DNA of 25,846 bases. It comes from Haplomitrium mnioides. Its lineage: Eukaryota > Marchantiophyta > Haplomitriopsida > Calobryales. The notes beneath the pieces were generated by a model. That model saw only the letters and a program-made list of their open reading frames with translations. It ran no database searches and was not told the origin of the DNA. Positions within the stretch are counted from its first letter, which is position 1, and each line of letters opens with the position of its first letter. The translations under genes and the position numbers were made by a program. The DNA is taken from the NCBI GenBank assembly GCA_049999725.1, contig JBNGIS010035914.1:1-25846 (forward strand), read 5' to 3'. This document shows, piece after piece, positions 21,646-25,846 of the stretch.

Positions 21646-21676
21646 ATCTTGCCAAACACGTTGGCAAAGAAGGGCC
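21646..21676 (+). repeat. 31-bp repeat with internal palindrome, copy 2
   Basis: Direct copy of 20159-20189, 1487 bp away within the same Mutator-like element. On the minus strand this copy is read as WPFFANVFGKI, while the other copy lies in a different frame. Confidence 0.85.
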
Positions 21677-21759
21677 AATCCGCATGTCTGCCACCTTCAT
21701 GCGGTGAAATTAGAAAACATGAAGATGGTAGAAGTTGTTTGCAAAGAAGGGTTTGCTCT

Positions 21760-21887
21760 AACCAATCATAAGCTTCCATTTTGTATTAATTGAGTCAACT
21801 TATGTAATAAATGAGAGGTATGAGCATGTTAGCGATTTAGTATGGATTCCTTTAGTTTATTAGTAAAATAACCACTACTTTACTCCC
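21760..21887 (-). repeat. Right terminal inverted repeat of the MULE
   Basis: Read from 21887 on the minus strand it begins GGGAGTAAAGTAGTGG and ends in the segment holding ATG 21779, the apparent start of the first transposase frame. The arm therefore overlaps coding sequence. Confidence 0.6.
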
Positions 21888-22029
21888 TAAAGAAGGAATT
21901 GAAGGTTAGAGAATATGGATAAACTAGTTGTTACATAAGGACAAACATTTCAAGTTAGAGAGAAGAATTGGAAGATTTGAAGTCTTATATCAATCAGTGT
22001 TTTTGAAAGAAGAGTAATAGCTCACACAC
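21888..22029. other. Spacer between the MULE and the tandem array
   Basis: AT-rich sequence with no recognisable feature. The last bases (ctcacacac) resemble the end of the 66-bp unit that follows. Confidence 0.35.
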
Positions 22030-22814
22030 AAAGATTATGAACTTTCAATACTATAGACAAGAAGAAACAGAAGATATCACAACGTATTTCCTCATAAAGA
22101 TTATGAACTTTCTACATTATAGACAAGAAGAAACAAAAGATATCACAACGTATTCCCTCACAAAGATTATGAACTTTCAAAATTATAAACAAAAAGAAAC
22201 AAAAGACACCACAACGTATTCCCTCACAAAGATTATGACCTTCTACATTATAAACAAGAAGAAACACAAGATATCACAACATTTTCCCTCATAAAGATTA
22301 TGAACTTTCCACATTATAGACAAGAAGAAATAGAAGATATCACAACGTATTCTCTCATAAAGATTATGAACATTCGACATTATAGACAAAAAGAAACACA
22401 AGATATCAAAATGTATTACCTCACAAAGATTATAAACTTTTCACATTATAAACAAGAAGAAACACAAGATATCACAACGTATTCCATCACCAAAATGATG
22501 AGCTTTCGACATTATAGACAAGAAGAAACAGAAGATATCACAACGTACTACCTCAAAAAGATTATGACCTTTCTACATTATAGACAAGAAAAAGAAGAAG
22601 ATATCACAACTTATTCCATCACAAAGATTATGAGCTTTCTTTATTATAGACAAAAAGAAATAGAAGATGTCACAATATATTCTCTCATAAAGATTATGAA
22701 CATTCCACATTATAGACAAGAAGAAACACAAGGTATCGCAACGTATTCCGTCACAAAGATTGTGAACTTTCGACGTTAAAGACAAGAAGAAACACAAGAT
22801 ATCACAATGTATTA
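22030..22814. repeat. 66-bp minisatellite array, 12 units
   Basis: Units start with aaagattatgaac or a close variant at 22030, 22096, 22162, 22228, 22293, 22359, 22425, 22491, 22557, 22623, 22689 and 22755. All spacings are 66 bp except unit 4 (65 bp, one T missing). The last unit stops at about 22814, where the copia LTR begins. Because 66 is a multiple of three, frames stay open across units: plus 22037-22294 and 22300-22779 (repeating KIMNF-HYRQEET-DITTYSLT) and part of the minus strand. I read these as by-products of the period, not genes. Confidence 0.95.
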
Positions 22815-22815
22815 C
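22811..22815. repeat. Presumed target-site duplication of the copia element (left copy)
   Basis: ATTAC lies immediately outside the LTR that starts at 22816. In intact units such as the one at 22359, attac is followed by ctcac, so the element interrupts the unit here. The partner copy would lie beyond the window. Confidence 0.55.
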
Positions 22816-23097
22816 TGTTGGAATGCGCAAAAGACATCCTCTAAGATTGGAACAATGTCCAATATGAATGAATACAAAAAGAATCTAGCATTTAGAAGGG
22901 AATTCCAAAGTGTGATTATGAAAACTCAAATGAGTAAAACATGTGCATCAATGTGCAAACATGAACAATACTTAGGTGGTCTCCATGTGCATCCCCCTAT
23001 GTGAGTATTTAAACTAGACTCACTAACTTAACTAAGGTTAAACCTTGAGTTAGTTAGCCCTAGAACTTAAGCTAATGATAACTTGTAACTTTTAACA
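22816..23097 (-). repeat. 3' LTR of the Ty1/copia element, 282 bp
   Basis: On the plus strand it runs TGTTGGAATG...CTTTTAACA; read as the element (minus strand) it is TGTTAAAAG...CATTCCAACA, with 5'-TG...CA-3' ends and 4-bp TGTT/AACA inverted tips. It is preceded (minus strand) by a polypurine tract. A TATA-like gtttaaata lies at about 23006-23014 in the element's orientation. A perfect 13-bp palindrome aaggttaaacctt (23034-23046) sits inside a longer imperfect one (23023-23057). Confidence 0.8.
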
Positions 23098-25846
23098 CTC
23101 CCCCTCAAGCTTATGAAGAGGTAGGATGCCTAATAAGGCTCTAAACTTGAAAAACAAAGCTGGACTCAATGCTTTGGTAAATATATCAGCTTGCTGGTCT
23201 GTAGTACAGATATACTTGAGCTCCATAACTCCAGCCAATACCTTCTCTCGAAGAAAATGATAATGAACCTCAATATGCTTCGTACGTGCATGAAAAACCG
23301 GGTTCTTTGTAAGCATGATACTACTTATATTATCACAATATAGAATGGGAGGTTGCTGAACTTGTAAACACAGATCTGTCATCAACTGTAGCAGCCATAT
23401 CAGTTCACATGTTGCGATAGCAACTCCTCGATATTTAGATTCGGTGCTCAAAAGTGCAACGGTTGGTTGTTTCTTACTACTCCATGAGATAGCGGCACTT
23501 CCAAGACAAAATGAAAACCTTCTGGTGCTCCTCCTATCTGAAATGCTTCCAGCATAATCTGCATCTGTAAATTCACTCAATTCAAGTGAAGACGATGCAT
23601 GATAAAAAAGACCGTAATTGAGAGTAGATTAAATATACCCTAAGATTACTCTTGTTCCATGAAGGTGTGGTTTCCTGGGATTTTGCATGAACTGTGCCAC
23701 CATGCCAACTGCATAAATGATTTCAGGTCTGGTGATAGTGAGATATATCAAGGACCCAACGATTTGTCAAAAAACTGTGGCATTCTCAAGTAATTCACCT
23801 TCATCAATACTTAACTTCAGATTGGGCTGCATAGGTACTGAAATAGGCTTGGATCCTGTCAAAACAAACTTAGATAACAGGTCCAAAATGCACTGCCTTT
23901 TCCTTATCCAAATTCCACTTGAAGTTGTAATAACTTCAATTCCCAAGAAAAACCGTAAAGCTCCCAAATCTTTCATTTGAAACTTAGATTGTAATAACTT
24001 CTTGACATTTTTTATGTCATTATCACAGTCATGTGTGATCAGTAAATCATCCACATATATGGCTAAAAGAACAAGACCAGATTCAATTTGTAAAATATAT
24101 AGCGAAGAATCGGCATTTGACACTTGAAAACCAATCATCACTAAAACTTCAGAAAACTTATCATTCTAGGATCTTGGGGCCTGTTTAAGACCACATAAAG
24201 CCTTCTTAAGTCTTCATACATGCTTAGAACAGCCTTCATTCACATATCCTTTTGGTGGAGTCAAATATACTGCTTCTTGTAAATCTCCATGTAGAAAGGC
24301 ATTCTTGACATCTATTTGATGTAGACTCCACCTTTTGCTTGCTGAAAGGGCCAGTAAAGTTCTGATAGCTGTCATCTTGGCCACTGAACTGAAGGTCTCT
24401 TCATAGTTAATGCCGTACTCTTGGGCAAAACCTTTTGCAACCAAACGTGCTTTGTAGCGACTCACACTACCATCTGCATTGTGCTTGATTTTGTAAATCC
24501 ATTTACAGTTAATAGCCTTCATCCCATCTATTAATTCAACCAGATCCTATGTCTGATTCTCAAAAATTGCTTCCATATCCTCATCCATGGCTCTTCGCCA
24601 TTTTTCGGCTTTTACCACTTCTTTCAATGAAATTGGTTCTTTCTCTTTTATGACTTCTGTCATGTATGCATAATAAAATGCTGTATAGACATCAAATTTC
24701 AATCTATCCACTGGATACTTAACTGGAGTCTATACCCTCCCTGATCTCCATGGAATAGCTTCATTCGGTTGATGTAAGCGCTTTACTCCTTTTGTAATCA
24801 TTTGTGGAATATTGAGTTGATCTTCTTCAACACTTTGATCACTTTCATCTCTGTCAGATATATTCTGAGCCTGATATGTGGCTTCAGGTACTGCTATCTG
24901 CTTTCCCTTGTCATTTGGAAAAGATTTCACTTCTTTTGAAATTTTTGGAAAAGAAGTATTTATCAACTTTCCACTAGAACTTGAAGTCGAGTTGCTAGTT
25001 TGATCTGAAACTCTGGGAATCTGTTCAGGGGTTTGTATGTGTCCCTGAGAACCTCTGGAATCCCTATAAATCTCTGCAGAACTTTCTGGTTGATACCAAC
25101 TACTTAGTTCATAAAAAACAACATCACAACTAACTCTTACTTCTCTTGTGTTTGGATTGTAACACTTATAACCTGTCTGGTCCACTGAGTTTCCAATAAA
25201 AATACACTTCTCAGCCTTTGGATCAAGCTTTTGTCTCAGTTCTCTAGGAATATGCACATATGCAATGCATCCAAATATCTTAAGATGATGCAAATCGGGT
25301 TTTCGCCCATAATATGCCTCTTTGGGGGTCTTGCTATGAACTCCAGATGTGGGACATCTGTTTATAACATAGAATGCTGTTGAAAAAGCCTCTGCCCAAT
25401 ACTGGTTTGGTACATGCTTCTCATTCAAGAGAGCTCTTGCCATTTCAGCAATATGCCTATTTTTTCTTTCGGCTACTCTATTTTGTTGAGGCGTGATCCG
25501 ACAAGTGTAGCGGTGTTGAATTCCATGGTGATGTAGAAACTGTGAGAACTGTTTTGAGAAATATTCTCCCCCTCCATCTGATCTGAGGTGTTTGATATAA
25601 CTTCCCTTCTCTTTCTCCACCATAGCTTTGAAGCTGCAAAAATGATGAAAAACAATCACTTTTGCTTTTCATGAAATAAACCCATACTTTTCTGGTACAA
25701 TCATCAATAAAGCTGACATAATACTTGTTTCCAGCCAACTACAGATTTGAGGTTTTCCACACATCTGAGTGAATCACCTCCAAAGGTTGTTTGCTTACTT
25801 GAGCATGTTTGGGAAAAGGTTGCTTGGAACTCTTACCATATTGACA
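23092..25846 (-). pseudogene. Copia pol polyprotein pseudogene (integrase, RT, RNase H)
   Basis: Running from 25846 downward: end of the GAG-pre-integrase segment (CQYGKSSKQPFPKH), integrase core with all three acidic residues (HSDVW, SDGGGEY, VAERKN), the GKR-like FGCIAYVHIP region, reverse transcriptase (KARLVAKGFAQ, HQIDVKNAFLHG, YVDD at 24046-24057) and RNase H (DADYAGS, STESKY, HIEVHYHFLREK). Damage: in-frame stops at 25739-25741, 24730-24732, 24547-24549, 24214-24216, 24166-24168, 23767-23769 and 23629-23631, plus a one-base frameshift at about 25650 in integrase. Apart from that frameshift, everything down to 23092 remains in one frame, so decay was mainly by point mutation. Confidence 0.93.
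23098..23109 (-). other. Polypurine tract of the copia element
   Basis: On the minus strand cttgagggggag directly precedes the LTR's TGTT, the usual position for the plus-strand priming site. The pol frame runs through it and ends in the LTR: GEC, then TAA at 23092-23094. Confidence 0.8.

Larger units (their letters stand above)
19712..21779 (-). pseudogene. MULE transposase pseudogene
   Basis: Pieces in N-to-C order: 21779-21336 (147 codons, mostly divergent; holds a pattern like CTQSNKPPSSSSMKC where a FAR1/WRKY-like DNA-binding domain usually lies), 21224-21027, 21090-20815, 20811-20350 and 19990-19712. The catalytic core is clear: KIFLLDATYKTNKYGLPLLH (first Asp of the DDE triad; about 20985-20925), MADMELALMNALDTLF (second Asp, about 20750-20700) and LLYHWHINKNIIAKQKRTF. 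The two core pieces share a frame and are separated only by a TGA at 20815-20817. The N-terminal pieces are in different frames, so indels are present. An internal tandem duplication of about 88 bp (21618 and 21706, both gaaattagaaaaca) adds to the disruption. It cannot make a functional transposase. Confidence 0.75.
19377..21887 (-). mobile_element. Mutator-like element (MULE) with long terminal inverted repeats, transposase broken
   Basis: The left end (TTTA|GGGAATGGTAAACTGG) and the reverse complement of the right end (TTTA|GGGAGTAAAGTAGTGG) are related. Further in, catactaagtctgtaac on the left pairs with catactaaatcgctaac on the right. Then tcatttactacttaaattga pairs with tcatttattacataagttga, and aaaatggaag...gattggtta occurs in both. 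These arms of about 110-130 bp enclose a minus-strand MULE transposase remnant. Long arms and a MULE-type transposase together support the class. No clean 9-11 bp target-site duplication is seen, so the outer tips are approximate. Confidence 0.65.
22816..25846 (-). mobile_element. Ty1/copia LTR retrotransposon, minus strand, cut by the right edge of the window
   Basis: The 3' LTR (22816-23097), polypurine tract and pol in the order integrase, reverse transcriptase, RNase H establish Ty1/copia (integrase before RT distinguishes it from Ty3). The gag region, 5' LTR and primer-binding site lie beyond 25846. At least seven stops or frameshifts in the visible pol show it is not autonomous. It sits inside the 66-bp tandem array. 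Confidence 0.92.

Noticed and set aside
21336-21771. 188-codon plus-strand ORF (21205-21771)
   Set aside because: It is the opposite strand of the MULE transposase N-terminal segment; the plus-strand peptide has no recognised features.
22030-22814. Possible CRISPR-like array
   Set aside because: Units are directly adjacent with no unique spacers, and the setting is a plant nuclear genome; it is a minisatellite.
22573-22830. 85-codon minus-strand ORF with repeated VHNLCDGI-CDTLCFFLS pattern
   Set aside because: It is the reverse reading of the 66-bp array running into the LTR; no sign of a real protein.

Overview
This is nuclear DNA of a land plant. Both intact genes have GT-AG introns, one encodes a probable plastid-targeted flavoprotein, and the other belongs to a plant-specific branch of the BAT2/PRRC2-like proteins. 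The surrounding DNA is AT-rich and full of decayed Mutator-like and Ty1/copia elements. I cannot name the species. A non-flowering plant (for example a bryophyte) would fit, but that is only an impression. A run of 10 N at 14283-14292 shows this is assembled scaffold sequence.

Layout. 1-3140 is gene-free: an unrecognised stretch, a two-copy 87-bp tandem repeat (893-1065), and a probable non-autonomous DNA transposon with degenerate terminal inverted repeats (1537-2922). 3143-3668 is a G/A- and C/T-rich promoter and leader with microsatellites. 3669-13319 (+) is a seven-exon gene for a very long (about 2794 aa), mostly disordered protein with an N-terminal BAT2-like domain. 15101-17990 (-) is a six-exon gene for a 322-aa plastid FAD/NAD(P)-binding oxidoreductase of the pKIWI502 family. 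The two genes converge on the gap-containing intergenic region.

Beyond 18 kb the window is a transposon graveyard. It holds a lone exon with the catalytic motif of a MINDY-type deubiquitinase (18421-18544, -) and an unidentified coding-like patch (about 18.7-19.1 kb). A 2.5-kb Mutator-like element with long inverted ends and a broken transposase follows (19377-21887). Next is a 12-unit, 66-bp tandem array (22030-22814). A Ty1/copia element in minus orientation appears to have inserted into this array: its 282-bp 3' LTR is at 22816-23097, and its stop-riddled pol continues off the right edge of the window.

The two intact genes show no sign of working together. The most informative structural points are the copia insertion inside the tandem array, the five-unit higher-order pattern of that array, the orphan MINDY exon beside a Mutator-like element, and the transposase reading frame that starts inside that element's terminal repeat.
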